A stretch of DNA of 64,000 bases, taken from contig JAIXMG010000031.1 of assembly GCA_025201345.1 (NCBI GenBank), positions 186,001 through 250,000 on the forward strand, given 5' to 3'. Shown here in pieces: positions 22,811 through 33,683 of this stretch (the first letter of the stretch is position 1; each line of letters starts with the position of its first letter). The position numbers and the translations under genes are program-made. The notes below the pieces were generated by a model. The model worked only from the letters and a program-made list of their open reading frames with translations, did no database searches and had not been told where the DNA came from. Source of the DNA: Thamnidium elegans. Lineage: Eukaryota > Mucoromycota > Mucoromycetes > Mucorales > Mucoraceae.

Positions 22811-24694
22811 CTAAATAATTCTTAATTGATTTGAAGTAGACTCAAATTCAATAACTTTTGTACAATTCTTTACACCGCCCTTCAATCTAACCCAACGACC
22901 CAACTTTAATTCTTGACCAACACCAACCACAAGAAGAGTACGCTTAGAGGGGAAAGTAGTCTTGAGTTGAATGCTATTAACAACACCATTTACAGGAATT
23001 TCAGCAATTTGACTAAAACTCTTATTATCTTCAGCCAATTTCCAAACACGAACATAACCATCCCATGATCCAGACACAAATAAATCAGAGTATCTTAAGC
23101 ATGCAACAGATGTAATCCAAAAGGGTGTATTGATATCTCCTTCTGATTCACTTACAACTGTATTTAATCCATGTGCAGTTGAAACCGAAAATACAGGCTT
23201 TTTACGACTGAGCTCCCATAATGAAAGTACACCACTATCACCACCAGTAATAAACATACTTTCGTCAATTTGTGCTAAACAATCAATGGAACCTTCAACA
23301 AATAATGGTTTGTTAGTTTCTGGATCCTTGGTTGTAATACCACCTCGAAAGACAAGTTGTGATTCTTCCACAATTTTCCAAAGTCTCGCTGTTTTGTCTC
23401 GTCCACCAGTTGATACACATCTTTCACGACCAAGGGTATCAATATCCGTAATTTGATCTTGATGACCAAACAATGTTTCTATATAAGTACGTTCATCAAT
23501 ATTCCAAAGTTTAATTGTACGATCGTGAGATGCAGAGTATAGTTGATTTGATCCTTTACGGAACGCCAAACCCTTTTTTTTTAAAAAAAAATAAAATAAA
23601 AAATTAATATTTGTACTGTGTATGCACACACACACACATATATATATAAGTTACTTACAGCAATAGTATCTCGATGTTGAGTAAATTTAACAATATGTTT
23701 ATCCTCTTTTACTGACCAAATATTGATTATTTTATCCTTTCCACCGCTTGCAAGATACTGACCATCGAAACTTATTGCAAGGCACAAAATGTGATCGGTA
23801 TGTCCATTATAATTCTTGACTCCCTTTCTTCCACCGGGGAAAGTATGTAATTTTTGATATGTCTTAGCGTCCCCTATTTTTTTTAGAGATAAAAATAATT
23901 AGTAACTATGTATATAAATTGTGATACGTGTGTATATATATACATTTAACAATGGATCCGTCTTTAGAAGCTGAGTAGAAAACTGAACCATTTTCGGCTA
24001 ATGCAACAGCAGTAACAGGAAGTTGGTGTCCACGACATTGTGTAGTCTTTAAACTTTCAATATTATCGAATTTGAACTATTTTAAAAAAACATGTGTCAA
24101 TATTTATGAATATTTTTTATATATTATAATGTAAATAAAATACTTACTGTGTCGGCAATACGTAAATGAATTCTACCTTCAGTTTCGTCCTATATTTAAA
24201 AAAAAAAAAAGGATTAATTAATCTTTTATTAAACGTGATCAAAGTAATTCAATTGAAGAAAAAGTTACATACATCATCCTTCTTTAAACGCTCGGCAATC
24301 AAGTCTCTATCAAGATCAGCAGCATCGAAACCAACAATATCATCTATTACGAAATGTTAATCTGACATGTCAAAAAAAAAATATATATATATATAGTAGT
24401 ACCATCTAAAGTTTCTTCAATAGTTCCCAAATAAGCTTTAGCGAGACGTACACGCTTTTCAGCAGCAGTTTCTTTAATTTCTTCTTCTTCGGACTCTACT
24501 TCACTATCGGCTGATACATTGGCGTTAAAGTGATCCTCTTCTTCATCTCCTTCAATATCGCTCTCCTCTTTTTTCTTGGGAACGGGTGCAGTACGTCCTT
24601 TTTGTTGGGACTTTTGGTTTCTTTGTACTGTGTTGGTGGTTTTAGCCGGGCGCTTACGCTTACGACTGTTTGCAAAAAAGGAATCTACTGCCAT
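22811..24694 (-). CDS. RRP9: U3 snoRNP WD40 protein RRP9 (U3-55K)
   Basis: WD40 component that recognises the box B/C motif of U3 snoRNA and acts in the SSU processome for 18S rRNA processing. Seven exons on the minus strand. The N-terminus (MAVDSFFANSRKRKRPAKTT) is basic, followed by a Glu-rich stretch (VESEEEEIKETAAEKRVRLAKAYLGTIEE), exactly as in Rrp9. WD repeats follow: TQCRGHQLPVTAVALAENGSVFYSASKDGSIVKW, YNGHTDHILCLAISFDGQYLASGGKDKIINIW, TQHRDTIAGLAFRKGSNQLYSASHDRTIKLW, FGHQDQITDIDTLGRERCVSTGGRDKTARLW, SIDCLAQIDESMFITGGDSGVLSLW and SVACLRYSDLFVSGSWDGYVRVW. The acceptor before GLAFRKG lies in an A9 run that is half of a T9A9 palindrome (23574-23591). Divergent with ASA1. Confidence 0.95.
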
Positions 24695-25059
24695 AGTTTT
24701 TTTATGTACAAAAAGAAAAAAAAAAGAAAAAAAAAGTTCAAGTTCGATTTTCTAAATGGTAATATCAAGCCACATGATTTACAGTCACAAATGGGCTTAT
24801 GCTGGTCACCTACCCCCTTTTTTTTTCAGCTGTCAAAAATAATGCATTAAATATGTGTAATTGGTTGCTATGATAATTGATGGAATTAGATTTTATATAT
24901 GCGGTAAAGTGATAAGATGATAATTTATCAATTTTTTTAAAAAAAAGCGTGGGGAGGGGGTCTTTAAGAGTATAATGTAAAATAGAGAACCTGTATATTT
25001 TTTTCGTGATTTTTATTAAGTCGCCGCTGTTTGTTCTCTCTCTCTTTACTTTTCATTGA
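24695..25059. promoter_or_regulatory. Divergent promoter region RRP9/ASA1
   Basis: 365 bp between two divergent WD40 genes. It contains a C-rich island near 24811-24816, a T7A8 palindrome (24932-24946), a short G-run at about 24951-24960, and a pyrimidine-rich leader (TTCTCTCTCTCTTTAC) before the ASA1 ATG. Confidence 0.5.
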
Positions 25060-26387
25060 ATGGCTACCAAAAGTTTACCACAAGCTCCACCACCACCTAC
25101 TTATATCTTTCGAGAACATAAAAGTTCAGTTAATTCCGTTCACTTATTTGACAATGACCAATATTTAGCTTCAAGGTAATAACGAAAAAAATTAAAATAC
25201 ACGTTTGTTTCTCATCTACTTTATGTAGCGATGGCGATGGATGGGTTATTATTTGGAGTATGAGAACTAAAAGACCTTTATTGAAATGGAAAGCTCATAA
25301 AGATAATTGTTTAAAAGTAACTACAGTAAAAAATAATCAATTGATAAGGTAAATAAAAAAAAATGTGCTTGATCAAAGGAGCTGTATATATATTTATTTA
25401 ATGTAGTCAGGGAAGAGATAACATGATCCATATTTGGCAATTACCGTCATTACAAGATGCTTCTTTAAATGAGGTGCCAGAATTGATTTCTTCTATTGTA
25501 TATAATGGCTTAGGATTCTGTAAATTTTCGTACGACGATAGTGAAGGTAACATTAATAAAAAAAAAGATTGATAAAAAAAGAGGATGTTAATTATAAAGG
25601 ATTAGAATCTATGCTGTTATGTTTCCCTTCTATAGAGGAAATAGCACTGGTAAAAAAGAAATTAAAAAAAGGATTGGGGAAACACAAGTTTAAAACACTT
25701 TTTTTTTTTTTAGTTTGATATCTATGATTTAACTTATCAACGTTATTTGGCTCGAAACATTGGCCAAATAGATAGCGGTTCAGTTCGGCTTGGTTCGTGT
25801 ATGGCAGTTGAACTATTTAGGACATCGGATACCTTATTTGTGCTTGCTGGGTATGAAAGTGGGACAGTGGCATTGTGGGAAATTAATAAAACAAGTAAAC
25901 TTGTTTGGCATCAACAAGTGCATACCGAACCAGGTAAAAATTATTATATGATTTATTTATTTTACTAACCAAAAAAAAAAAAAGTGCTCGATGTGTCAAT
26001 AGATTCTGCAAGGTCTTTTTTGATATCTTCATCAGCAGATAATCAAATATGTAAATATTCTTTGGCAACAGGTGATATTATCAACAAGATAACGATAAAA
26101 AAATCAGGAATTGTAGCGGTAAAGATTCGACCAGACAATAAAATATTTGCTTCCGGCGGATATGATGGAAGGTAAACAAACAAAAAAAAACAACAAGAAA
26201 TGCTTTGATCTATATTTAGTTTAGTATCTTTTTTAGAATTCGTATATTTTCGGTTAAATCTATGAAGCCTTTAGCTATATTGTCTTATCATAGAAATACT
26301 ACTTATGGTCTTGATTTCAGTAGAAATGGTAATTGGTTGATTGGTTCTAGTCAAGACAATCGTATCAGTTTATGGAGCATTTTTTAA
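25060..26387 (+). CDS. ASA1: WD40 protein, ASTRA-associated ASA1 / GNB1L-like
   Basis: WD-repeat protein resembling GNB1L and yeast/S. pombe Asa1, a partner of the TELO2-TTI1-TTI2 (TTT) system for maturation of PIKK kinases. The start MATKSLPQAPPPPTYIFREHKSSVNSVHLFDNDQYLASSDGDGWVIIWSMRTKRPLLKWKAHKDNCLKV and then LISQGRDNMIHIWQLP are typical. Later repeats are ESGTVALWEINKTSKLVWHQQVHTEP, VLDVSIDSARSFLISSSADNQICKYSL, KIRPDNKIFASGGYDGRIRIFSVKSMKPLAIL and GNWLIGSSQDNRISLWSIF. Several short introns (e.g. after 25175, 25348, 25546, 26171) interrupt it. It ends with the last propeller strand at the TAA 26385-26387. The N-terminal propeller match is strong; the ASTRA role is inferred from the family. 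Confidence 0.8.
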
Positions 26388-26623
26388 CGCGTGTGAAAAA
26401 AAAAAAAAAAAAAAAAATTAAGCATATAATACAACGCATGCTTAAAAAAAAAGGAATATATACATATAATATTTTAATAGATAACGATTAAAAACTTGGT
26501 TCGTGTTACCAGATCATTTTACTCCGGGGTTTTCAGATAATCATTACCATTAAAACCCAGAATACCTATCTATACTGCTATCTCCACATGGAACTAAACA
26601 ATAGATATATATCAATATAAAAT

Positions 26624-26660
<37 letters not shown>

Positions 26661-26739
26661 ATCATATAAATATCTTATCTTTTTTATTTTCTTTTTCGTT
26701 ACAATTAAATTTTTCAAATAGTCTTTTTTTATCTTTAAT
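26388..26739. promoter_or_regulatory. Ammonium transporter promoter with GATA sites and A30 run
   Basis: HGATAR motifs (fungal GATA-factor sites) lie at 26479-26484 and 26535-26540 (+), and at 26566-26571 and 26675-26680 (-). GATA factors of the AreA/Gln3 type control ammonium transporters in fungi under nitrogen limitation, so this is plausible regulation, although the motif is short and common in AT-rich DNA. A 30-A run occupies 26629-26658. Confidence 0.45.
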
Positions 26740-28218
26740 ATGGAATCAGAACCAACTGCTCCTACTTATAACGCTGGTGATGTGGGATGGGTATTAGCAT
26801 CAACAGCTCTAGTTTGGCTTATGATACCAGGTGTAGGATACTTCTACTCTGGTATGGCTCGTAGAAAGAACGCATTATCACTTATTATGTGTTGTGTATT
26901 ATCACTTGTTGTCGTCAGTGTACAATGGTTTATATTTGGATACAGTTTAACGTTTAGTAAAACCAGTACTGCCTTCTTGGGTAATATGGATAACGCTTTC
27001 TTCCGCGGTGTGTTAAATGAACCCTCGATGGGTAGTTCTGCTATTCCTGATCTCGTGTTTTGTATCTTTCAATGCATGTTTGCCGCTTTAACACCTGCTT
27101 TAGCTATCGGTTCTGCTGCTGAACGTGCTCGTATTTTACCCATGATTATCTTTATCTTTATTTGGACAACAGTTGTTTATGATCCTGTTGCATTTTGGGT
27201 ATGGAATACGAATGGCTGGAGTTTTAAATTAGGTGGTCTCGATTTTGCTGGTGGAACGTAAGGATTACTATATAATGCAAATTTCTGAAAATAACTGACA
27301 TTTTTTTTTTATCGTTATAGCCCTGTTCATATTACTAGTGGTTTCGCTAGTTTAGCTTATGCTATTGTTTTAGGTCGTCGTGAAGGTCACGATCATAAGA
27401 AAGAAGAATTCAAACCCCATAATATGTCTAATGTTGTACTTGGTACTGCTTTACTTTGGTTTGGTTGGTTTGGTTTTAACGGCGGGTCTGCTTTATCTGG
27501 TAACTTGCGTGCTGCTATGGCTTGTGTCGTTACTAATTTAGCTGCTTCTGTTGGTGCTATTACTTGGATGGCTATTGATTACAGAATTGAACGCAAGTTT
27601 TCTGCACTCGGTTTTTGTTCTGGTGCTGTTGCAGGTCTTGTAGCTATTACACCCGCTGCAGGTTATGTTGGTCCTGGTCCTTCTGTAGCTATTGGTTTCT
27701 TGGGCGCTTGTGCTTGTAATTTGGCCGTGCATTTAAAGCAATATCTTAACTATGATGATGTTGCTGACGTTTTCGCTGTTCATGGTGTTGGTGGATACAT
27801 TGGATCTATCTTGACTGGTGTCTTTGCCGAATCTTATATTGCTAAACTTGACGGTGCTACTGAAATTCCAGGTGGCTGGATGAATGGCAATTGGATTCAA
27901 GTTGGTTATCAATTTGCTGATGCTACTGCTGGTGCTGCTTGGGCCTTTGTTGTCACTTATATCATTCTTTTTATTATGAACCGTATTCCTGGCCTTTCTC
28001 TTCGTGTTGATCGTGAAGCTGAACTCAAGGGTTTGGATGCAGCTGAAATTGGTGAGATGGCTTACTATCATGTCGATAAGATTGTTGGTGTTAACCAAAA
28101 TACTGGCGAGGAGAAGGTTATACAAGAAGATGTTGAAGGGTATAGTTTCGAACCTCAAGCTCAAGGTACTATGGGTTCAGGAAAACCTTTGACTCACGAA
28201 AGTCTTAATAACGTTTAA
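26740..28218 (+). CDS. Ammonium transporter (Amt/Mep/Rh family), twin-His type
   Basis: Plasma-membrane ammonium channel/transporter. Two exons (26740-27257, 27321-28218) give 471 aa, a normal length. The extracellular N-terminus MESEPTAPTYNAGDVGWVLASTALVWLMIPGVGYFYSGMARRKNAL is typical of Amt proteins. The pore His pair is visible in TPVHITSGFASLAYA (codon after the splice junction) and DVFAVHGVGGYIGSILTGVFA. The signature block is ALLWFGWFGFNGGSAL. The first pore His (not Glu as in Mep1/Mep3) makes it Mep2-like, the class that can signal filamentation in yeasts. The C-terminal tail (DAAEIGEMAYYHVDKIVGVNQNTGEE) is the conserved cytosolic regulatory region with EIGE. Confidence 0.95.
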
Positions 28219-28707
28219 ATTTTTTAATTTATTCTAACTATATGTAATTAATCCCTCTCTTTCTTTCTTTCTTTCATACATACTCTCTTTTTACTTATTT
28301 AAACAATAATACATTCTATTGATATCCCCCCCCCCATTTTAACTAATAAACTTAACTTTAATCTTCTTTTGTATCATTTTATTTTCTATCGTATAGGCAG
28401 TAATAATAAGCTTTTTTTTTTAAACAGGTATACATGTAATGCAAAAAGAAAATCTTTCAGGTAGCAACTCTAAAACAAGTATATGATTAATAACCAAAAG
28501 CCTATCAACAAAGCAAAACAAAAAGAAGGGGGGGGGGGAGGGAAATCAACAAACACTTTTAGGTTTAACATTGGCTTCCAGGCACAATAAAAGATTTCAC
28601 TTATTTAAACCTCGCAGATTAAGAAGAAAAAAAAAAGAAGAGTGACTTGTAATCTTTTTCCCCTTTTCCCTTTTTTTCATATTTCCATCTTAAACTAGAT
28701 TGTGTTC
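28219..28707. other. Intergenic region with C- and G-runs
   Basis: No gene recognised. It contains a CTTT microsatellite near 28256-28275, a C10 run near 28326-28335 and a G-run near 28519-28530, which are unusual against the AT-rich background. Confidence 0.5.
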
Positions 28708-29060
28708 ATGACAACACCAACTATTGGATTAGAAGCTTGGGAAGCAAATAGAAAGACATGGACTACACCAAACGAACAGTATAAAAACGATTCAGAACTA
28801 TTAAAAGAAAAGGCTGAAAGGTGTAGAGTACTTTTAGAAAATCAAGCTGAACGTATTACGTTTTATCAAAGGCTTGTATTACAGAGACAAAGTTTTCGTA
28901 CTCCTGTTCCTTTACAACATGTTGTAAGTAGTAATATGTATATAAGCAGATAGATTTTTATTTTTTTATTTTTTTTTGACAGATTCCTATTCTTGTGACT
29001 GGTTGGCAAGAAGATGGGTTATGGCCTAAAGGAATGGTTGCTCCTCCTGATAGCGATTAG
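28708..29060 (+). CDS. Small conserved-looking protein, possible Gag1-like clamp/DUF4050 relative
   Basis: Two exons (28708-28923, 28983-29060) with a clean GTAAGT donor and T-rich acceptor give 97 aa. The N-terminal half is helical and charged (EANRKTWTTPNEQYKNDSELLKEKAERCRVLLENQAERITFYQRLVLQRQSF). The C-terminus RTPVPLQHVIPILVTGWQEDGLWPKGMVAPPDSD resembles the end of fungal DUF4050 (Gag1-like clamp) proteins (…PxPLxxxVxxLVxxWxxDGLWP), but this is recall, not a search. The ATG follows a T/C-rich leader. Its stop lies 35 bp from the stop of the convergent RanBPM-like gene, so 3' UTRs must overlap. Function unknown. Confidence 0.7.
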
Positions 29061-29095
29061 AAAAGAAATATATATATATATACCCCGCCGTACTT

Positions 29096-31276
29096 TCAAT
29101 GCATAAAGTAATCTTGTACAAGTGAGGCTTTACCATGTCCATGAATTGAGAGTTCTCGGTTAATCGACATGGATTGTTTGAAAATCAATTCTAAGTTAGA
29201 TCCCTTTGAATTGCCTTGACAGACTAAAAAAAAAGTAATATATAATTAAAAATAATAATAATAAAAGTCAAGTTATATAAATAAAAAAACAAAACAAAAG
29301 AGAGAAGAATTACTTTGAATAGCAGTATTTAATTCGGAAGCAACCAGGTCACGATGAGATATATCCAATAAATGAGCTAAAGGCGAAGTCTTTAAATCAA
29401 GACAAGTTAACAGCGTAAACAATTCTCTTAATTTGTTGATATATTTAGGATAGTTTTGATATTCATCTTGTAATTGATGACCATAATGCATCGCTTTACG
29501 AATAACAGACATGTTCTTGGAATTATCTTGGTATTCTTCTTCTTGAATATAATCAAAACTACAGGTACTGTCACGTCGTGTACGTGAGATAGATTTTCGA
29601 CGCGTGACGAACATTTCGTCCATTGTGTCAGGCGTAGTTGGCGAAGCAGCAATAGCGGCCCAACTTAAGCGTCTTCCCGACGCTGCTACAGGCAATGGTG
29701 AAGCTAGAGGTCCGTTGGAGGAACCCAATGCAGCGGAAAGTACCTTTGCTGCATGTATCTTTTCTACCGGCTCTTCTTCTTCTTCGTATAGTACTTGATG
29801 AAGTAAATCATGACCACTGCCTACGCTAAGGGCACGACTTCTTGCAGAGTAAACACTACTCGTATCATCATCCGTATCACTACCATAGATGGAGGAACAT
29901 GGTACTTTGTTGTCAATTAAGATATTAATAAATTTACTAGTCTTTAGTTGAAATAATAAGTCTGGATTGGTTTCAAGTAGACCAGGATAAATGGTTTGAG
30001 TTTGTTCAATAGCAGAATCAATTGATCCAGACATGACAGACTTTCGAATAAGATTTCTGTCATGTTGATCTTGCGTCAAAGTAAATTGAGGACTTTGGTT
30101 TTGCAGCTTTACGTAGTCAATGTTCTTTAAAAGTGATTTTGCTGTTTGTGTATACCCTTGGTCTAATAAATAAGATAGAACAAGTTGATCCAAATCAGAA
30201 GTTTTATCTGGTTGTTGTTGTAAAGTTTCTTTACTAATTGATTGAATTGCATTTAATTTTTGATCCTAATGTATATTTAGCTCGTATTAAATATGAGGTG
30301 CTTTTTTATTATATTTTACCTTGACATATTGTTCAATATCAAATATGAATGGTTCTTGACCAAAGTTAGCAGTCATTTGTTCACCACAAGTACTAAGACC
30401 AATAGAAGGGTAAAGTAATTCAGTAGTATCAATATTTTCAAAAGCGTAACCAAGTGATACACCATTTTTTGTAAAAAATGCATTACTATTAGAGAAATTG
30501 ATGCAACATCCAATTGTATCACCTGATGAAAAGGTAGGACCATAGGAAGAGCCGAGACCGTGTTGATATACTTGACCAGTTTCACCATGATATCCATAAG
30601 AGTGTTTATCTCCACCTTTTTATTATATTTTTAAAAAAAAAAGAAAAGATTACTTTTTTTTTAAAAAAAATTATTGTTAAAATGTCAAACGTAAATTGTT
30701 TTGTTCTGTTTGGTTATAAAATATATTACCTGGTAATCTATCAAGTTTTGTATTGAACCTAGTAAAGCCTATAGCAAAGTATCCATCGCGTCCTTTACGA
30801 ACAACGCGTATTTCAAAATAATAAATACCACATTGAGGACGTATGGGAAAATTTGTATGTATAGTAGCAGTTTCGGATACATCATTTTTACCCAGTCCTA
30901 TTATATATATTCTTTAATAAACAAAGATTTCCCACGTAAAAATAAAATAAAACTAACTTGTTGTATAGCTTAAATCATATCCATTTGAACTAATTTCTAA
31001 ATATCGTGATTTAATCGTCTTGAGCCAAAACTGAGGTAAACGAAGATCTAATTCAAGTACATTTGATTTTTTTGATTTTTTATCTTGATATTGCTCCAAC
31101 ACTAACTTGGCATAACTTGTATGCTTCAGGTAAACAGGATATTTAGGCGGAGCTAAAGGAGTGTTTGGTAAACTAACTGGCGTATTAAGCTTGTTAGAAA
31201 ATGACCAAGGAATAGACTGAAGAGGTGGAAAAGCAGAAGAATATGTTGGTTCAGTTGAAGGAATAAAATATGACAT
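29096..31276 (-). CDS. RanBPM/Gid1 (Vid30)-like SPRY-LisH-CTLH-CRA protein
   Basis: Scaffold of the GID/CTLH ubiquitin ligase in yeasts and animals. Five exons (30958-31276, 30730-30897, 30320-30615, 29314-30265, 29096-29223, minus strand) give 620 aa. The SPRY domain covers about residues 85-240: LEISSNGYDLSYT, CGIYYFEIRVVRKGRDGYFAIGF, GYHGETGQVYQHG, YGPTFSSGDTIGCCINFSNSNAFFTKNGVSLGYAF and LYPSIGLSTCGEQMTANFGQEPF. LisH is DLDQLVLSYLLDQGYTQTAKSLLKN; CTLH follows with RKSVMSGSIDSAIEQTQTIYPGLLETNPDLLFQLKTSKFINIL. A long Ser-rich acidic insert separates it from the C-terminal CRA part (MHYGHQLQDEYQNYPKYINKLRELFTLLTC … CQGNSKGSNLELIFKQ). Assignment to Gid1 rather than another RanBPM paralogue is inferred. 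Confidence 0.88.
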
Positions 31277-32175
31277 GATTTTTATATATAATAGGAAAAT
31301 TTATAAAAAGAAAAGAGAAACGAAAATACTCTCACTCGTATGTTTATTTAACTTTTTTTTTGCACCACGTGCCCTCATACACTGAAGTCACAATTAAAAC
31401 CTCTTTTTTTTTTATTGACAGTAGAGAGTAACTTTATGTAATCAGTGAGAGAAAAAGATATTATATTCTTTAAATTTAAGGTTGAGTTGATAAATTAACA
31501 ACTTTTCTAAATGTACACACTGTACTTAGTTTGCAGGAAAGAGTTAAAAATTCGGTAATAATAAGGTTAAAAAGTATTTACAAATATTTATATCAAAAAA
31601 AGTCGTATAGGGATGGCCCTTGTTTAAAAAAAAAACAAAAGGGAATCACCTGCTTTTAGTAAGGAATGTCTCAATTACGGATAAAACAAGGGAAGTGAAT
31701 ATTTCCGGTGTAGGTCTTAATTTTAATAACCAATTCAAGAGTGTTTACTTACTTGATTTAATAATGCACATTAACTCTTATCAGGGCCTAATTATTTTTA
31801 TGTAAGCTCAATGTAGGCTACTAGATGTATCGCTTCTCAAAACTAACCGATAATGAATCATATAGTAGCTGGTCCACCAGAAATACAAATCCAACAAGAT
31901 GAGCTAAGAGCAAGATGATAATGATCCAAATAGAATTTATTGTATTGCAAGTATGTTATAGCAATATAATAGGGCAATGCTATCCAAATTGTCGATTATT
32001 TAGTTATGACACGTATCCCCCTCGCTCCTTTTTGTCGACTATCTCATCTAAATACTCGTATAAAAGAAGTTTATGCTAGTCATAAAATATATAAATGCAA
32101 CACTATGCAATCCCAAACAATTATAATAAAAAAAAATACGATTTATATATATTTATTTTTGCTGCTGTTTGCTAT
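31277..32175. other. Intergenic region, 0.9 kb
   Basis: No gene is supportable. A 61-codon open frame at 31620-31805 begins in an A-run and resembles nothing I recognise. The first 100 bp include the RanBPM-like promoter. An old repeat remnant is possible but not shown. Confidence 0.5.
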
Positions 32176-32942
32176 TTACTTTTTTCCCAGTGCTTCGAAT
32201 TCAACCTTTGTTGCACGCATACCAATACCAGCTGGTGCATTCATTGTCAAGTATTTAATCCATCTTTCTACTACTTCAGGATGAGCGTCCTTAATTTGAA
32301 GTAATCTCTTATGTGTCTTTCTCTCAAAATTTTCTTGTGATTTTTTATGAACAAAAGGTGATCTGATAACTGTCCAATGTGAAGTTTGAGTTGGCAATGG
32401 GATAGTACCAGAACAAGGCATACCCATATGGTAAGCTGCACGACGTGCAAAATCAGCGTAAAAATCAAGTTGTTGAGGAAGATATCCTCTCATTTGAATG
32501 TTGCATACAGGAATATTGTGAGTAGGTTCGATACGCTTAGGAACTGTAATAATAATTATTAGTATCACCTGTCAAAATTTTTAGTTGTCTGATTTTATAT
32601 ACCTTCAAAGACTTCGCTGAACTCGGTAGTGGTTTCGGTTGCTTTAGGTAATTCAATAATAGGTTTGGTTTCTACTGCAGTTGCTTTAGTTCTAATGAAT
32701 TAGCGTTAATCGTCTTTTTTTTTTCTTTTTTTTTTTTGTGTGTGTTTGTTCCAAAATTATATCGCTTACGTCAAAGAACGAGTAGCTTCCACGAATCTAG
32801 GTGCGGCTCTAATGAATCTAGACTAAAACGTTTTTTTTTTAAAAAAAAAGGGGGGGGGGAAGCTGACAAGTTAATATTAAATTCGATTTGTGTGTGCATT
32901 AAAGTAAGTAATAGAGACGTAAAAACTTACAGTAGACATCAT
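32176..32942 (-). CDS. RSM10: Mitochondrial small-subunit ribosomal protein uS10m (RSM10)
   Basis: Four exons (32931-32942, 32770-32822, 32603-32691, 32176-32543, minus strand) give 173 aa. The first exon holds only MMST. The N-terminus RFIRAAPRFVEATRSLTTKA is rich in Arg and Ala with no acidic residue before VET, as expected of a mitochondrial presequence. The uS10 core reads NIQMRGYLPQQLDFYADFARRAAYHMGMPCSGTIPLPTQTSHWTVIRSPFVHKKSQENFERKTHKRLLQI, with the family signature WTVIRSPFVHKKSQENFE, and then PEVVERWIKYLTMNAPAGIGMRATKVEFE. Intron 1 contains a T10-A9-G10 block (32831-32859). Confidence 0.93.
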
Positions 32943-33683
32943 AATAGAAATATAGCAAGTTCAGGGGGAGCAAAAAAAAAAAAAATGCTTTTTTTTTTTT
33001 TTTATGTTGCATGCTTGTCCTTGGAAACACACACCCTGCGAAGCCACCCACCAATTAAAGCCGACCCCCCGGTGACTCTGCTTTGGGAAAAGTTCATTCT
33101 CAGAATTGAAAGGAAAGGGTTAAGGTGTGACATCCCTTTCGGTTAAAGCATTGTGTGATTCAATGATCAATGCAACAAAATGTCTTTTTGAGTTACTAAT
33201 TACCTGATAAGTATATGATGACATATCGGGTAATTTTAAAAATACAAGCCAAGTGCTTAAAATTTGGATGAAAGTTTTTCTTAAAGCTTAAAAGGTGTTT
33301 TTTTTTAATTCTGCGTACGTATAAATTTTGATTCATTTTTCCGTGGTACGCTCAAATACTATATTGGCAGTAAATAATATAATATAGAATCTAATGTCGT
33401 TTAAAAAAAGAAGGCATATTTTGCGATAGGAAGATTAAAAAAAGGTTGAAAGATAGTTTTTCCCTTTAAAATAGTAGTCCTGATTATAAATGAAGTTCAA
33501 AGCATGTCAGGCGTGACCCAATAACATTGACTTTTGCACTACCTATTTATCCAATCAAACAAGGTAAAGAATCGTCATCGCCCTCAAATTAGTAATAATA
33601 AAAAGCAAAAAAAAAAAAAATTCGACTTCTTTTCTTATTTTGTTTACAGAAAAATAAAAACTTAAATATTCTACACATATAGA
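32943..33683. other. Divergent intergenic region uS10m/OPT
   Basis: 0.74 kb upstream of both genes. It has T-runs, A-runs, a C6 tract near 33065 and no recognised gene. A TGATAA GATA-type site lies near 33206. The ATG of the OPT gene at 33684 is preceded by an A-rich leader. Confidence 0.5.

Noticed and set aside
27538..28164. Minus-strand frames opposite the ammonium transporter
   Set aside because: Same reason: antisense shadow of a conserved coding exon.
31620..31805. 61-codon frame in the RanBPM/uS10m gap
   Set aside because: Starts in an A-run, no homologous pattern recognised, no leader or intron signals; not supportable as a gene.
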